Assembly (NCBI RefSeq): GCF_036226685.1
Contig: NZ_CP109009.1
Span: 4,216,001 to 4,280,000 of the forward strand
DNA from: Streptomyces sp. NBC_00690
GTDB taxonomy: Bacteria > Actinomycetota > Actinomycetes > Streptomycetales > Streptomycetaceae
DNA: 64,000 nucleotides
Reading direction: 5' to 3'
Below the pieces are notes generated by a model that was not told the origin of the DNA, did no database searches, and was given only the letters and a program-made list of their open reading frames with translations. A program made the position numbers and the translations under genes. Of the stretch, positions 1 through 8,732 are shown piece by piece (positions within the stretch are counted from its first letter, which is position 1; every line of letters begins with the position of its first letter).

Positions 1-263
1 CCGGACGATGGGGCAAAGGGGCGAACGGACCGAGTGGCCCACACGGTGAGAACGCCCGAGCACCGCGCGCCCGGCCACCACGCCTGGTGCCGCGAACGCA
101 CTGCACGACCTGCCGAGGGGCGGGCTCCCGATCAGCGAAGACGGCGGGGCCTTGCGCAGACGTCTGTCTCAAGCCCGTTGACCACGGGCCCACCGGGCAC
201 ACGGGCTCACGGGCCTATGCCGGCTGCTCATTCGAGCGGTTACGCCGGGGGAGGGGGAACGAT
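1..263. other. Non-coding left edge
   Basis: No reading frame here looks like a gene and no tRNA fold was found. The stretch is probably the intergenic region behind the small minus-strand gene that ends at 264; whatever gene lies further left is outside the window. Confidence 0.5.
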
Positions 264-512
264 CTACCAGCGAAACGTTCGCATCCGCATCTGCTGACGC
301 ATCCGAGCCGCCCGGGCCCGTCGGGGCTGCACCCGGTCGCGGAGCGCCTTGGCCTCATTCAGTTCACGGAGGAACTGGGCCCGGCGCTTCCTACGCTCCG
401 TGTCGATCTCGCTCTCGCCCTCGTGTTTCCTGGCCTCTTCGCCTTCCCTGCCCTCCGTTCCCTGCTTCAGGCGCCACTCGCGCTCCCGCTCCGGATGCTC
501 CGGTTCCGGCAT
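264..512 (-). CDS. Small charged hypothetical protein
   Basis: An 82-residue, very Arg/Glu-rich protein divergent from upp. The start chosen is the ATG at 512 (MPEPEHPER...); a longer frame reaches 599 but would overlap the upp start. The C-terminal half is a predicted helix full of Arg and Ala ending in repeated Arg-Met pairs (residues about 60-82), which could contact nucleic acid. No catalytic motif is visible. I recall similar short proteins beside upp in other Streptomyces but know no function. The arrangement suggests a shared intergenic promoter region of about 85 bp with upp. Confidence 0.55.
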   Translation of the reverse strand: MPEPEHPEREREWRLKQGTEGREGEEARKHEGESEIDTERRKRRAQFLRELNEAKALRDRVQPRRARAARMRQQMRMRTFRW

Positions 513-597
513 CGGCCACACCACCCCTGGGCTGGACGTCTGCCTCCACCTTCCCTCTCGAACCTTCCTTGATGCGAACCGGGCTACTGTGGGGAAC

Positions 598-1233
598 ATG
601 CGGATTCACGTCGTCGACCACCCGCTGGTGGCGCACAAACTCACCACGCTGCGCGATCGGCGCACCGATTCCCCGACCTTCCGGCGGCTCGCCGACGAGC
701 TGGTCACCCTGCTCGCCTACGAGGCCACGAGGGACGTGCGCACCGAGCAGGTGGACATCGAGACCCCGGTGACGGGAACGACGGGCGTGAAGCTCTCGCA
801 CCCCCGTCCGCTGGTGGTGCCGATCCTCCGGGCCGGCCTCGGCATGCTCGACGGCATGGTGCGGCTCCTGCCGACGGCCGAGGTGGGATTCCTCGGCATG
901 ATCCGCAATGAGGAGACCTTGGAGGCGTCGACGTACGCCACCCGGATGCCCGAGGACCTCTCAGGCCGCCAGGTCTACGTCCTCGACCCCATGCTCGCGA
1001 CCGGCGGCACGTTGGTGGCGGCGATCCAGGAACTGATCAAGCGCGGTGCCGACGATGTGACGGCTGTCGTGCTGTTGGCAGCGCCCGAGGGCGTCGAGCT
1101 GATGGAACGGGAGCTCGCGGGAGCTCCGGTGACCGTGGTGACGGCCTCGGTCGACGAGCGCCTCAATGAGCAGGGCTACATCGTGCCCGGCCTCGGCGAC
1201 GCGGGAGACCGCATGTACGGGACGGCCGATTAG
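598..1233 (+). CDS. upp: Uracil phosphoribosyltransferase
   Basis: The 211-residue protein matches the usual length of UPRTase, the pyrimidine salvage enzyme that makes UMP and pyrophosphate from uracil and PRPP in the cytosol. The PRPP-binding loop is visible as [13 protein letters not shown] (about residues 127-139) and the C-terminal uracil-binding segment [15 protein letters not shown] closes the protein. Upstream residues include the family segment PILRAGLGM (about 80-88). The ATG at 598 is the only start that gives the conserved N-terminus [11 protein letters not shown]. It is a single-gene unit, followed by an inverted repeat likely to act as a terminator before the convergent LytR_C gene. 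Confidence 0.96.
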   Translation: MRIHVVDHPLVAHKLTTLRDRRTDSPTFRRLADELVTLLAYEATRDVRTEQVDIETPVTGTTGVKLSHPRPLVVPILRAGLGMLDGMVRLLPTAEVGFLGMIRNEETLEASTYATRMPEDLSGRQVYVLDPMLATGGTLVAAIQELIKRGADDVTAVVLLAAPEGVELMERELAGAPVTVVTASVDERLNEQGYIVPGLGDAGDRMYGTAD

Positions 1234-1276
1234 CCACCCGCCAGAGCGACGAAGGGCCGAGGGCCCCAAGCCGACA

Positions 1277-1314
1277 CGTGCCCCGCAGCTGGTGGAAGCC
1301 AGGTCCGGGGCACG
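1277..1314. terminator. Putative bidirectional terminator between upp and LytR_C gene
   Basis: Perfect 9-bp inverted repeat: CGTGCCCCG at 1277-1285 and CGGGGCACG at 1306-1314 with a 20-nt loop. It lies between convergent genes and has no T-run, as is common for Streptomyces terminators. Confidence 0.5.
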
Positions 1315-1364
1315 GTTGTGTCCGGTGGGAGTACGCGGTGGCCTCGTCGCAGAGGGTCGTCCCG

Positions 1365-1988
1365 TCAGCACTTCCCGGACGGTACGGGGGCCGGCTTGGC
1401 CAGCGCGGCGAGTGCGGCGTCCGCCGCCGGCTTCGGCGCGAGCGTGGTGAACGCGGTGCCGAGGATCAGATCCACATCGGCGGTCTTACGCGCATCGGTC
1501 TTGCTCGTGGTGCCCTTCACCTGGGTGCCAAGCACCTGGAACGAGCCCTTGACCGCGGTGGGGGATCCCAACAGCAGACCCGCGCTCGGCACCTTCTTGT
1601 CGTACGCCGCTGTCGCGTTGCCGACCTTGCCGATCGTGAAGCCCCGCGCCTTCAGCTCATCGGCCGCCGTCTTGGCCAAACCGCCTCGCGGTGTGGCGTT
1701 GTAGACGTTGACCGTGATCTGCGCCGGTCTGAGCATCACCACCGGTTGCGCCGAAGCCCCGGGGACGGGCTTGCAGTCCGTCTTGCGTCCGGCGGTCGTC
1801 GTCTCGCCGTCACCGCTGAACACATCGATGAGCTGGACCGTTCCCCAGCCGGCCAGCCCGAGGGCGACCACAGCGGCAATCGCGGCCACCACGATCCTGC
1901 GGCGATTGCGGGGCCGTCGCATCCGGGGATATCTATCGCCCGTGATGCGGTACTTTCCACCCATGCCGGGAGGAGTCAGCATGCTCAT
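1365..1988 (-). CDS. LytR C-terminal-domain membrane protein
   Basis: A 207-residue protein with a basic cytoplasmic N-terminus (residues 1-30), one transmembrane helix (about 31-52, IVVAAIAAVVALGLAGW) and an extracytoplasmic LytR_C domain (about 85-190, containing VNVYNATPRGGLAKTAADEL). This domain accompanies LytR-CpsA-Psr wall ligases but here stands alone, so it probably acts at the cell envelope without transferase activity. The ATG at 1988 gives MSMLTPPG, the N-terminus I recall for Streptomyces orthologues; no strong Shine-Dalgarno is visible. The closing Pro-Ser-Gly-Lys-Cys tail is unusual. It lies downstream of the VapB-like gene on the same strand and may be co-transcribed. Confidence 0.8.
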   Translation of the reverse strand: MSMLTPPGMGGKYRITGDRYPRMRRPRNRRRIVVAAIAAVVALGLAGWGTVQLIDVFSGDGETTTAGRKTDCKPVPGASAQPVVMLRPAQITVNVYNATPRGGLAKTAADELKARGFTIGKVGNATAAYDKKVPSAGLLLGSPTAVKGSFQVLGTQVKGTTSKTDARKTADVDLILGTAFTTLAPKPAADAALAALAKPAPVPSGKC

Positions 1989-2126
1989 GGGCGCAGCGTA
2001 ATGCGACCCGGCGCCCAAGCCTACAAAACGATCAACCGTTTGCGTCCGTACGGCCTCTGAAAAACCCCGAAAGGGTCATCGGCGACTGTCGGGCCGGCAT
2101 TCGGGCCGCGGCCAGGAGGGGCCGGT

Positions 2127-2423
2127 TCAGCCCAGCTCAAGCACCCTGGCGTGCAGGACCTGGCGCTGCTGGAGCGCCGCCCGCACGGCACGGTGCAGAC
2201 CGTCCTCCAGATAGAGGTCGCCCTGCCACTTCACGACGTGCGCGAAGAGGTCACCGTAGAACGTGGAGTCCTCGGCGAGCAGCGTTTCGAGATCCAGCTG
2301 CCCCTTGGTGGTGACGAGCTGGTCGAGGCGGACCGGGCGCGGCGCGACGTCCGCCCATGCCCGGGTGCTTTCCCGGCCATGGTCGGGATAAGGCCGGCCG
2401 TTTCCGATGCGCTTGAAGATCAC
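2127..2423 (-). CDS. VapB-family antitoxin-like small protein
   Basis: A 98-residue protein starting MIFKRIGNGRPYPDHGRES and ending HARVLELG. It is strongly conserved among Streptomyces as far as I remember, where it is auto-annotated as VapB-family antitoxin. I see no ribbon-helix-helix or AbrB motif by eye, and no VapC (PIN-domain) toxin gene lies beside it, so a toxin-antitoxin role is doubtful. It is divergent from the HerA-like ATPase, with about 97 bp between starts, and is followed at 139 bp by the LytR_C gene on the same strand. Confidence 0.7.
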   Translation of the reverse strand: MIFKRIGNGRPYPDHGRESTRAWADVAPRPVRLDQLVTTKGQLDLETLLAEDSTFYGDLFAHVVKWQGDLYLEDGLHRAVRAALQQRQVLHARVLELG

Positions 2424-2520
2424 ACGGAAAGCCTACCGGGCAAGCGGCTCCGGGCGCAGCCATGACAGCCGAGTGCGATCCTGGACAAAACGCCCAACGC
2501 TGGAGAATCAGGGGTCCCTT

Positions 2521-4059
2521 ATGGCCGAGAGTACGGCGCAACCCGTGCAGAACATCGCCTCTGGGTACTCCTTCGACGGTGCGGCACTCGATCTGGGCGC
2601 ACTTCTCTGGGAGGGAAAGTGCTTGCCCGAGGCTCCCATTCGCATTCCGCTCGCCATGCTCAACCGCCACGGTCTGGTCGCAGGAGCCACCGGTACCGGC
2701 AAAACGAAGACGCTCCAGCTGCTCGCCGAGCAGTTGTCGGCGAACGGGGTCCCGGTCTTCCTCGCCGACATCAAGGGGGACGTCTCCGGGATCTCCGCGC
2801 CCGGCACGGCGGACGACCGGGTGCGGGAGCGTGCCGAACAGGTCGGCCAGACCTGGACTGCGGAGGGCTTCCCCACCGAGTTCTACGCTCTCGGTGGCAT
2901 CGGCCCCGGCATCCCGCTACGGGCGACGGTCACCAGCTTCGGCCCGGTGCTGCTGTCGAAGGTGCTCCAGCTGAACCACACTCAGGAGCAGTCACTGGGG
3001 CTGATCTTCCACTACGCCGACGCCAAGGGCCTTGAACTGGTGGACCTCAAGGACCTCCGGGCGGTGGCCGCGTTCCTGGTGTCCGATGCGGGCAAGGCGG
3101 AGTTGAAGACGATCGGCGGCCTCTCCACGGCCACGGCCGGGGTGATCCTGCGCTCGCTCACGGCGTTCGAACAGCAGGGGGCGGGGGACTTCTTCGGGGA
3201 GCCGGAGTTCGACACTGCCGAGTTCCTGCGCACGGCACCGGACGGCCGCGGACTCGTCTCCGTACTGGAGCTGGCCGCCGTACGCGACAAGCCGCAGCTG
3301 TTCTCGACCTTCCTGATGTGGCTGCTCGCCGACCTCTTCCACGATCTGCCGGAGGTCGGGGACGCGGAGAAGCCCAAGCTGGTCTTCTTCCTCGACGAGG
3401 CGCATCTGCTGTTCACAGGGGCCAGCAAGGCGTTCTTGGAGTCCATCACCCAGACCGTGCGACTGATCCGCTCGAAGGGCGTCGGGGTCTTCCTGGTGAC
3501 CCAGACGCCCAAGGACGTGCCGTCCGATGTGCTGGCGCAACTCGGCAACCGGGTACAGCACGCCCTGCGGGCCTTCACCCCCGAGGACGCCAAGGCGCTC
3601 AAGGCGACCGTACGGACCTTCCCCAAGTCCCCGTACGACCTGGAGGAGGTGCTCACCGGGCTCGGTACGGGCGAGGCGGTGATCACCGTACTGAGCGACC
3701 GGGGCGCACCGACCCCGGTGGCCGCGACCCGACTGCGGGCGCCCCGGTCCCTGATGGGGCCGATCGACGCGGCGGCGCTGGAGTCGGCGGTGAAGTCGTC
3801 GCCGTCGTACGAGCGGTACGCGGAGGCGATCGACCGGGAGTCCGCGTACGAGAAGCTGACAGCGGAGACGGCCGAGACAGCGCCGGCCGCAGAGGCAGAA
3901 GGACGGGCCGCACCGAAGGAGCCGCCCCGGAGCGATGACTCCCTGGTGGAACAGGTGGTGGGGAGCGGAGTGTTCCGCTCACTCGCCCGTTCGGTGGGGA
4001 CCCAACTGGGACGCGAGATCACCCGTTCGCTGTTCGGAACCTCCCGCAAGCGGCGATGA
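2521..4059 (+). CDS. HerA/FtsK-like DUF853 ATPase
   Basis: A 512-residue cytosolic P-loop ATPase. Walker A is GATGTGKT at about residues 55-62 and Walker B is LVFFLDEAH at about 287-295; both are intact. The fold and the FLDEAHLLF context match the DUF853 (helicase HerA-like) family, which couples ATP hydrolysis to DNA translocation or remodelling; the substrate here is unknown. The C-terminal 80 residues are Ala/Glu-rich and then basic (GTSRKRR at the end). The start at 2521 (MAESTAQP) was chosen over an upstream ATG at 2407 because it follows a weak purine-rich site and gives the family N-terminus. It is monocistronic, divergent from the VapB-like gene. Confidence 0.85.
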   Translation: MAESTAQPVQNIASGYSFDGAALDLGALLWEGKCLPEAPIRIPLAMLNRHGLVAGATGTGKTKTLQLLAEQLSANGVPVFLADIKGDVSGISAPGTADDRVRERAEQVGQTWTAEGFPTEFYALGGIGPGIPLRATVTSFGPVLLSKVLQLNHTQEQSLGLIFHYADAKGLELVDLKDLRAVAAFLVSDAGKAELKTIGGLSTATAGVILRSLTAFEQQGAGDFFGEPEFDTAEFLRTAPDGRGLVSVLELAAVRDKPQLFSTFLMWLLADLFHDLPEVGDAEKPKLVFFLDEAHLLFTGASKAFLESITQTVRLIRSKGVGVFLVTQTPKDVPSDVLAQLGNRVQHALRAFTPEDAKALKATVRTFPKSPYDLEEVLTGLGTGEAVITVLSDRGAPTPVAATRLRAPRSLMGPIDAAALESAVKSSPSYERYAEAIDRESAYEKLTAETAETAPAAEAEGRAAPKEPPRSDDSLVEQVVGSGVFRSLARSVGTQLGREITRSLFGTSRKRR

Positions 4060-4086
4060 AAGCCACCCGGCGCTGAGCCGGTTCGC

Positions 4087-4881
4087 TCAGTCGTCGGGCT
4101 GCTCGATGGCGATCTCGTACGCGATCTCCCACCGCACGTCGGCGACCACGACGTCCGCGGTCTCCACCGGGCGGCCCTGAGCGTCGTAGTAGGTGCGCTC
4201 GATGATCGTGATCAGGTCGCCCACGGAGATGCCGAGCAGATTCGCCTGCTCCTGTGTTGCACGGGCAGGCCGCGGCACTTCCACCGCCGTCTCGACGTCG
4301 ACCCCGATGGACCGCATCCGGTCCACCACTCCGGCACCCGCGAGCGGGCCCATCTCGGGCAGCACGATCGGGGTGTCACCCGTGATCGCCATGGGCTCCC
4401 ACGACTCAGACAGCTGAACGGGCAGGCCATCGGCCAAGAACTCGTACCGGGTGAGGACGCACGACTCACCGGGGTCGATCGCCAGGCGCTCCGCAATGTG
4501 ATCCGGTGCCGGTGTGCGGGCCTCGCTCCGGGATTCCCAACCACCGGCGCGACCGTGCTCGCGCATGTCTGCCCGGAACGGCGAACCACCACGGCGCTCC
4601 CGGTGGCGAGAACGAACCATCCGCAGCCGTTCGCGCGGGCGCCGGACATAGGTGCCCGAACCTGCGCGGCCTTCGAGCAGCCCCTCGATGATGAGCCGCT
4701 CCATGGCGCGCTGCGCAACGCTCTGACCGACCCCGTACTCCTCGGCGAACCGGGCCCGGGACGGCAACTTGTCGCCGACCACCCACTCACCCGCCTTGAT
4801 GCGGACGCGCAGAGCGTCGGCCACCTGCAAGTACGGCGTCTCACGAGGCATATGGGCCACTCCGGGGTTGTACGTCGACAT
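4087..4881 (-). CDS. GntR-family regulator with UTRA domain
   Basis: A 264-residue repressor-type protein. A winged helix-turn-helix occupies about residues 18-85 (YLQVADALRVRIKAGEW, then LPSRARFAEEYGVGQ), followed by a UTRA effector-binding domain from about residue 120 to the end (IAERLAIDPGE...). This HutC/KorSA-like type is common next to integrative and conjugative elements of actinomycetes. It is divergent from a small gene at 4968, and an inverted repeat (4906-4923) sits between the starts, so autoregulation plus control of the neighbour is a reasonable inference. The ATG at 4881 was preferred over one at 4887. Confidence 0.88.
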   Translation of the reverse strand: MSTYNPGVAHMPRETPYLQVADALRVRIKAGEWVVGDKLPSRARFAEEYGVGQSVAQRAMERLIIEGLLEGRAGSGTYVRRPRERLRMVRSRHRERRGGSPFRADMREHGRAGGWESRSEARTPAPDHIAERLAIDPGESCVLTRYEFLADGLPVQLSESWEPMAITGDTPIVLPEMGPLAGAGVVDRMRSIGVDVETAVEVPRPARATQEQANLLGISVGDLITIIERTYYDAQGRPVETADVVVADVRWEIAYEIAIEQPDD

Positions 4882-4905
4882 TGACAAAGCTAACCCATCA
4901 GGTTG

Positions 4906-4923
4906 AAGCTGAATACTCAGCTT
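4906..4923. promoter_or_regulatory. Putative GntR operator
   Basis: Perfect inverted repeat AAGCTGA-ATAC-TCAGCTT in the 86-bp gap between the GntR start (4881) and the divergent gene (4968). Its placement suggests an operator; binding is inferred. Confidence 0.45.
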
Positions 4924-4967
4924 TACTAAGGGTGATCACATGCCTACCGAGAGGTTGCTTGTTCGCT

Positions 4968-5414
4968 ATGCACGCGCGGGTCGCAGCACTGGCCGGCATG
5001 ATCGCGGCCACCACCGGCAACCGGCCGCGGATCGAAACGACCGAACACGGCGTACGCATCGAGGCGGACCTACCGGACGTGCTGAGTCCCACGGCTCGGA
5101 CCGCGACCCTCGTCGCTCTCGCAGCAGCTGACCGCTACGGCCATGTCCGCACCGAAGACAGCAACGCAATCTGGGCGGAAATCACCGAAGGGAAGCCCCT
5201 GAGACGGACGAACCATCACTGCGCATGGTGTGACGAGTGCACCGACAACGCCATCGCCGTAGCGATCGAGCACGCCAACTCCGGTCCCGGCAGGACCCTG
5301 TACGCCTGCCCGCGGTGTCGGAAGAAGGGGCGACTGCTCCCGCTCGACGAGCATCCGGAGGACAGCTGGGGCCTTCTACAGCGCGAGCGCGCGGTCAAGA
5401 TGATCGCCCCCTGA
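4968..5414 (+). CDS. Hypothetical protein with zinc-ribbon-like CxxC motifs
   Basis: A 148-residue protein starting MHARVAALAGMIAATTG. The N-terminal 60 residues look like a small alpha/beta domain. The C-terminal half has CAWCDEC (about 81-87) and CPRCRKKG (about 115-122), spacing that could form a zinc site. A TTG at 4959 is an alternative start closer to the GAGAGG at 4949-4954. I recall this family sitting beside GntR/XRE regulators in Streptomyces element cargo, but no function is known. It is separated by 35 bp from the next gene on the same strand and is likely an operon with it. Confidence 0.6.
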   Translation: MHARVAALAGMIAATTGNRPRIETTEHGVRIEADLPDVLSPTARTATLVALAAADRYGHVRTEDSNAIWAEITEGKPLRRTNHHCAWCDECTDNAIAVAIEHANSGPGRTLYACPRCRKKGRLLPLDEHPEDSWGLLQRERAVKMIAP

Positions 5415-5449
5415 GCAACCACACCAGCACGGAAGGATCGGAGCCATCC

Positions 5450-5788
5450 ATGCTCGACGCCATCACTCGGGTGCTCGCCCGGACCATGCAACTGCTGCGG
5501 GTGGGCGGCGGATGTCGCCGCGAGGCCCCGCCGGCCGTCGGGCCCACCCGGACCCACCGCGGCAGCCTCCACCTGGCGCGGGCAACCATCGCCTGGCCCA
5601 CCCCGCCTCCACCGCACGTACGGGAGCGGCAAGAGCTGCTACGCGGCGAGGACAGTGCCATCGTGCGGCCCTACGCCCGGGCCGAGACCACCCTTCAGCT
5701 CCCGGTCGTACGGGAACGTCTGCGTACGGCCGCCCTGGTCGGGTTGGGGTTCGAGCTCACTCACCCCCAGTGGCGCCCTGGTGGATGA
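5450..5788 (+). CDS. Small hypothetical protein
   Basis: A 112-residue protein (MLDAITRVLARTMQLLRVGGG...) with a GGAAGG/GGAG purine stretch just upstream of the ATG at 5450. It is Pro/Arg-rich with no recognisable domain; the C-terminal part (VVRERLRTAALVGLGFEL) may be a helix pair. Codon use is similar to that of its neighbours. It probably forms an operon with the CxxC protein, and its association with the GntR regulator is the only clue to role. Confidence 0.5.
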   Translation: MLDAITRVLARTMQLLRVGGGCRREAPPAVGPTRTHRGSLHLARATIAWPTPPPPHVRERQELLRGEDSAIVRPYARAETTLQLPVVRERLRTAALVGLGFELTHPQWRPGG

Positions 5789-5802
5789 GGGCCCGAACGC
5801 AC

Positions 5803-5845
5803 TCCGGCTCCGCACGGCGCACGTCATGCGTCGGGCGGAGCCGGA
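5803..5845. terminator. Bidirectional terminator hairpin
   Basis: Perfect 11-bp stem: TCCGGCTCCGC (5803-5813) and GCGGAGCCGGA (5835-5845), 21-nt loop, placed between the convergent small gene and the M28 peptidase. Confidence 0.65.
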
Positions 5846-5863
5846 ACGTATCAGCGGGTGAGG

Positions 5864-7423
5864 CTACTCGGTGACGTCCTCGTGGCCGTCGTGCAGTCCA
5901 CCACCGCTACCGGTGCCGGGCTCGGTCGGGACCGAGACGACGGGCTTCCGCAGGGAGCTCAGGTCGTGGGCGTAGGTGCCCACCGCGTTGGCGATGATGC
6001 CGATGTTGACCTTGAACGCCTTCAGGCTGATGTTGTTGATGTCGTCGCCCTTGGCGTGGTAGTTCGGGTCGTAGGCCACACCGGCCGTACCACCGAACTT
6101 CGCTGCCTGAGCGGCGGACTTGATGCCCTCAGCACCGGTGAACGTGCCACCGGACGGGATGCCGACCTCGATGAACGGGCCGTAGTCCGAACGACCGCTG
6201 AAGTCGGTTCCCTCGTGCGGGGTGCCGCGCTTGTCGAGGAACTCGTTGATGTCGCGCTCCAGCTGCGCCGAGCCCTCAGGCCCGGGGCCGGCGCCGACGC
6301 CGTCGGAGTTGTCGCCGTCGTACACGAACAGCCCGTAGTTCGGCGAGGCGATCATGTCGAAGTTCAGATAGAGCTTGATCTCCTTCTTGCCGAGGGAGCT
6401 CAGGCCGGCGACGTACGCCTTCGAGCCGAGCAGGCCGCTCTCCTCCGCGCCCCACCAGGCGAAGCGAATCTTGTTGGTGGGCCGCTTCTCCGCCTTGGCC
6501 AGCTGTTCGGCAACCTCCAGCAGACCGGCGGAACCGGAGCCGTTGTCGTTGATGCCGGGGCCCTCGATCACCGAGTCGAGGTGCGAGCCGAGCATCACGG
6601 TGTTGGCCGCGTTGCCGGAGCGAGTCTCCGCGATGACGTTGTTGGTGGTGCGCTTCTGCTGGAGCTGGCGGATCTCGAAGGAGACGTTCACCGGTCCGGC
6701 GGCGAGGTCTGCGACCAGCTTCTCGCCCTCGTCCTGGCTGACTCCACCCGTGGGGATCTTGGCCGAGGTCAGATCGCTGAGGGTGCCGCCGAGTGTGCCC
6801 GCGGTGTTGTTGTAGATGATCGCTCCGGTGGCGCCCGCCACCGCTGCCGCCGCCTGCTTCTCGGCGAAGGTGCAGCCACCGCGCTTGATCAGCGCGATCT
6901 TGCCGGTGAAGGTCCCGGATGCGTAGTCGGTGGCCTCGCAACCGGTGGTCGCGTCCGCCGGAACGGCAGCCAGATCGGCCTTGACGCCGCCCACCGCAGT
7001 GGACTTGGTGTACGTCATGGCCTTGATGGCTATGTCACGCGGCGTGGGCGTGACGACCGAGAGCTTCTCGGCGAGGGTTTCGGTGTAGATGAAGTCGAAA
7101 GACTCGTACCGGACGTCATAGCCGCCGTACTTCTTCAACTGCTGGTAGACATACGCGGCGGAAGCGTCATAACCGAGCGTGCCCGCGGCCCGGTGGCCGC
7201 CGGTCGTGTCGGCTATCTGCTGGAATTTCTCCAGGTGGTCATGGGCGTCGTCGACGTCCGATTTGGCCACCAACTTCTTTGCCAGCTTCGCGGCCTTCTG
7301 CGCCGCCTGCCCGCCCGGGTCCTGGCGATGGGCGGCAGAGGGGGAGGCAGATGCCAGCAGGAGCGGGGTCGCGAGTGTGGCGGCGGCCAGGGTGGCCACG
7401 GCTCTGCGACGGGATGCCTTCAC
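5864..7423 (-). CDS. Secreted M28-family aminopeptidase with PA domain
   Basis: A 519-residue secreted zinc aminopeptidase (M28, related to the S. griseus enzyme). The GTG at 7423 is preceded by GGAAGGAA and gives a classic signal peptide (VKASRRRAVATL, hydrophobic core, likely cleavage after ASPSAA). A PA domain spans about 125-245 and the peptidase domain about 270-490. Metal ligands are visible: His281 in GSHLDSV, Asp in INDNGSG, Glu-Glu in AEESG, Asp in NFDMI and His in NYHAKGDD. The C-terminus is a short Gly/Ser/Asp/His tail rather than the proprotein convertase P domain some relatives carry. It probably supplies amino acids from extracellular protein. Confidence 0.93.
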   Translation of the reverse strand: MKASRRRAVATLAAATLATPLLLASASPSAAHRQDPGGQAAQKAAKLAKKLVAKSDVDDAHDHLEKFQQIADTTGGHRAAGTLGYDASAAYVYQQLKKYGGYDVRYESFDFIYTETLAEKLSVVTPTPRDIAIKAMTYTKSTAVGGVKADLAAVPADATTGCEATDYASGTFTGKIALIKRGGCTFAEKQAAAAVAGATGAIIYNNTAGTLGGTLSDLTSAKIPTGGVSQDEGEKLVADLAAGPVNVSFEIRQLQQKRTTNNVIAETRSGNAANTVMLGSHLDSVIEGPGINDNGSGSAGLLEVAEQLAKAEKRPTNKIRFAWWGAEESGLLGSKAYVAGLSSLGKKEIKLYLNFDMIASPNYGLFVYDGDNSDGVGAGPGPEGSAQLERDINEFLDKRGTPHEGTDFSGRSDYGPFIEVGIPSGGTFTGAEGIKSAAQAAKFGGTAGVAYDPNYHAKGDDINNISLKAFKVNIGIIANAVGTYAHDLSSLRKPVVSVPTEPGTGSGGGLHDGHEDVTE

Positions 7424-7567
7424 AGAGTTCCTTCCCGGAATGGACTGGGTCGAAGGGAAGCTAGCGACAATGCCGGGTATCTGGGAATGCTTGTGCCCCA
7501 ACTCACGCCGAATTTCATCTCATTGCCATCGGATGAGCTGCGGCGGCAGCCGTAAAAACACCCAATG

Positions 7568-8173
7568 TCAGCCACCCTTGGCGGATTTCGCCTCTTTCGC
7601 GGCCTGCTTCATTTCCTGTTTGTGGGCGCGCACCTTGGCCAGTGATTCTGGTCCCGTAATATCCGCCGCCGAGCGAAAGGAGTTCTTTTCGCCATATGCA
7701 CCGGCGGCTTCACGCCACCCCTTGGGCTGGACCCCGTACTGCTTGCCCAGCAGAGCGAGAAAGATCTTGGCCTTCTGCTCGCCGAAGCCGGGCAGCGCCT
7801 TGAGGCGGGCCAGCAGTTCGGCACCGCTGTCGACGCCCTGCCACACGGCGCTCGCCTCGCCGCCGTACTCGTCCACGAGGTGCTGGCACAGCACCTGCAC
7901 CCGCTTGGCCATGCTGCCTGGGTAGCGGTGGACGGCGGGCTTCTGCTTCAGCAGTTCGGCGAACGCATCGGGGTCGTACGCGGCGATCTCGGCCGCGTCG
8001 AGGTCATCACCACCCAGCCGGCCGGCGATCGTGTACGGGCCCGAGAACGCCCACTCCATGGGAACCTGCTGGTCGAGCAGCATCCCGACGAGTGCGGCCA
8101 GCGGACTGCGCGCGAGCAGCTCATCGGCTTCGGGCTGCTGGGCGAGGTGAATGGTGGGACCGTTGGGACTCAT
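7568..8173 (-). CDS. HhH-GPD-type base excision repair protein
   Basis: A 201-residue protein matching the short actinobacterial HhH-GPD group. The helix-hairpin-helix segment is visible as LKALPGFGEQKAKIFLALL (about residues 124-142), preceded by the helical region LVGMLLDQQVPMEWAF (about 28-43). The Lys of the hairpin (EQKAK) could be the catalytic nucleophile of a glycosylase/lyase, but the usual downstream catalytic Asp is not clear by eye, so the damaged-base substrate is unknown. It lies 144 bp upstream (in coordinate terms, right) of the M28 gene start and is likely transcribed alone. Confidence 0.85.
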   Translation of the reverse strand: MSPNGPTIHLAQQPEADELLARSPLAALVGMLLDQQVPMEWAFSGPYTIAGRLGGDDLDAAEIAAYDPDAFAELLKQKPAVHRYPGSMAKRVQVLCQHLVDEYGGEASAVWQGVDSGAELLARLKALPGFGEQKAKIFLALLGKQYGVQPKGWREAAGAYGEKNSFRSAADITGPESLAKVRAHKQEMKQAAKEAKSAKGG

Positions 8174-8397
8174 AGCTCGATGATCACCCGGCCGCGGCGA
8201 GCCCGCCAGTGAACCGGGCAGCGCGGGCGGGAGAGCGCTTCTCCACCATGAGGGTCACTCTCCGCAATCGAGGGGTTCCGAGCGGCACCGGCCCCGGGGC
8301 GGATGCGCATGGCCGGGCCCGGGCAGACGAAACCGCGCCGGCGGAGCACCTCTGCTCGCCGACGCGGATACGGAATGTGACGATCGCCCGCTGGGTC

Positions 8398-8622
8398 TCA
8401 GTTGAGGACGTGCGTGGTGTCCAGGACGTCGTTGGTGCCGAAGATCGTGGCGTGTTCCAGCACGTCTTCCATCGGGTCATCGATCTGCCCGATGTGGATG
8501 ACCGAGATCCGAGGCCCGTTGTGGGAGTCGATATTGGTCTCGTCGGCCATTGCCGCGGTTACCGGGAGTACCGATGCCAGAACCGTCGCGCCCAGCACCG
8601 TAAGGGGGAATTTGACCTTCAT
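8398..8622 (-). CDS. Small secreted protein
   Basis: A 74-residue precursor beginning MKVKFPLTVLGATVLASVLPVTAAMA, a clear signal peptide with cleavage expected after AMA. The mature part is about 48 residues, acidic and His-containing (SVIHIGQIDDPMEDVLEH), without Cys. The start at 8622 is preferred to an upstream ATG at 8673 because it begins exactly at the signal peptide. It is not a chaplin (no chaplin repeat) and not a full-length rodlin. Function unknown; a surface or signalling peptide is possible. Confidence 0.65.
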   Translation of the reverse strand: MKVKFPLTVLGATVLASVLPVTAAMADETNIDSHNGPRISVIHIGQIDDPMEDVLEHATIFGTNDVLDTTHVLN

Positions 8623-8732
8623 ATCCGTTTCGTCCACCTGTTCGTTGTGTACGTCGACGAACGGTGTATCCACGAAACCGACCCGATGGTCACGGCTACC
8701 GGGCCATTCAGCAGATCATTCCCCCATGTGGG

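Noticed and set aside
2127..2423. Toxin-antitoxin system
   Set aside because: No PIN-domain or other toxin gene is adjacent to the VapB-like protein.
4087..5788. Intact integrative conjugative element
   Set aside because: There is no integrase, excisionase, replication or transfer gene, and no flanking tRNA.
8398..8622. Chaplin or rodlin gene
   Set aside because: The precursor is secreted but has no chaplin repeat, no Cys and is too short for a rodlin.
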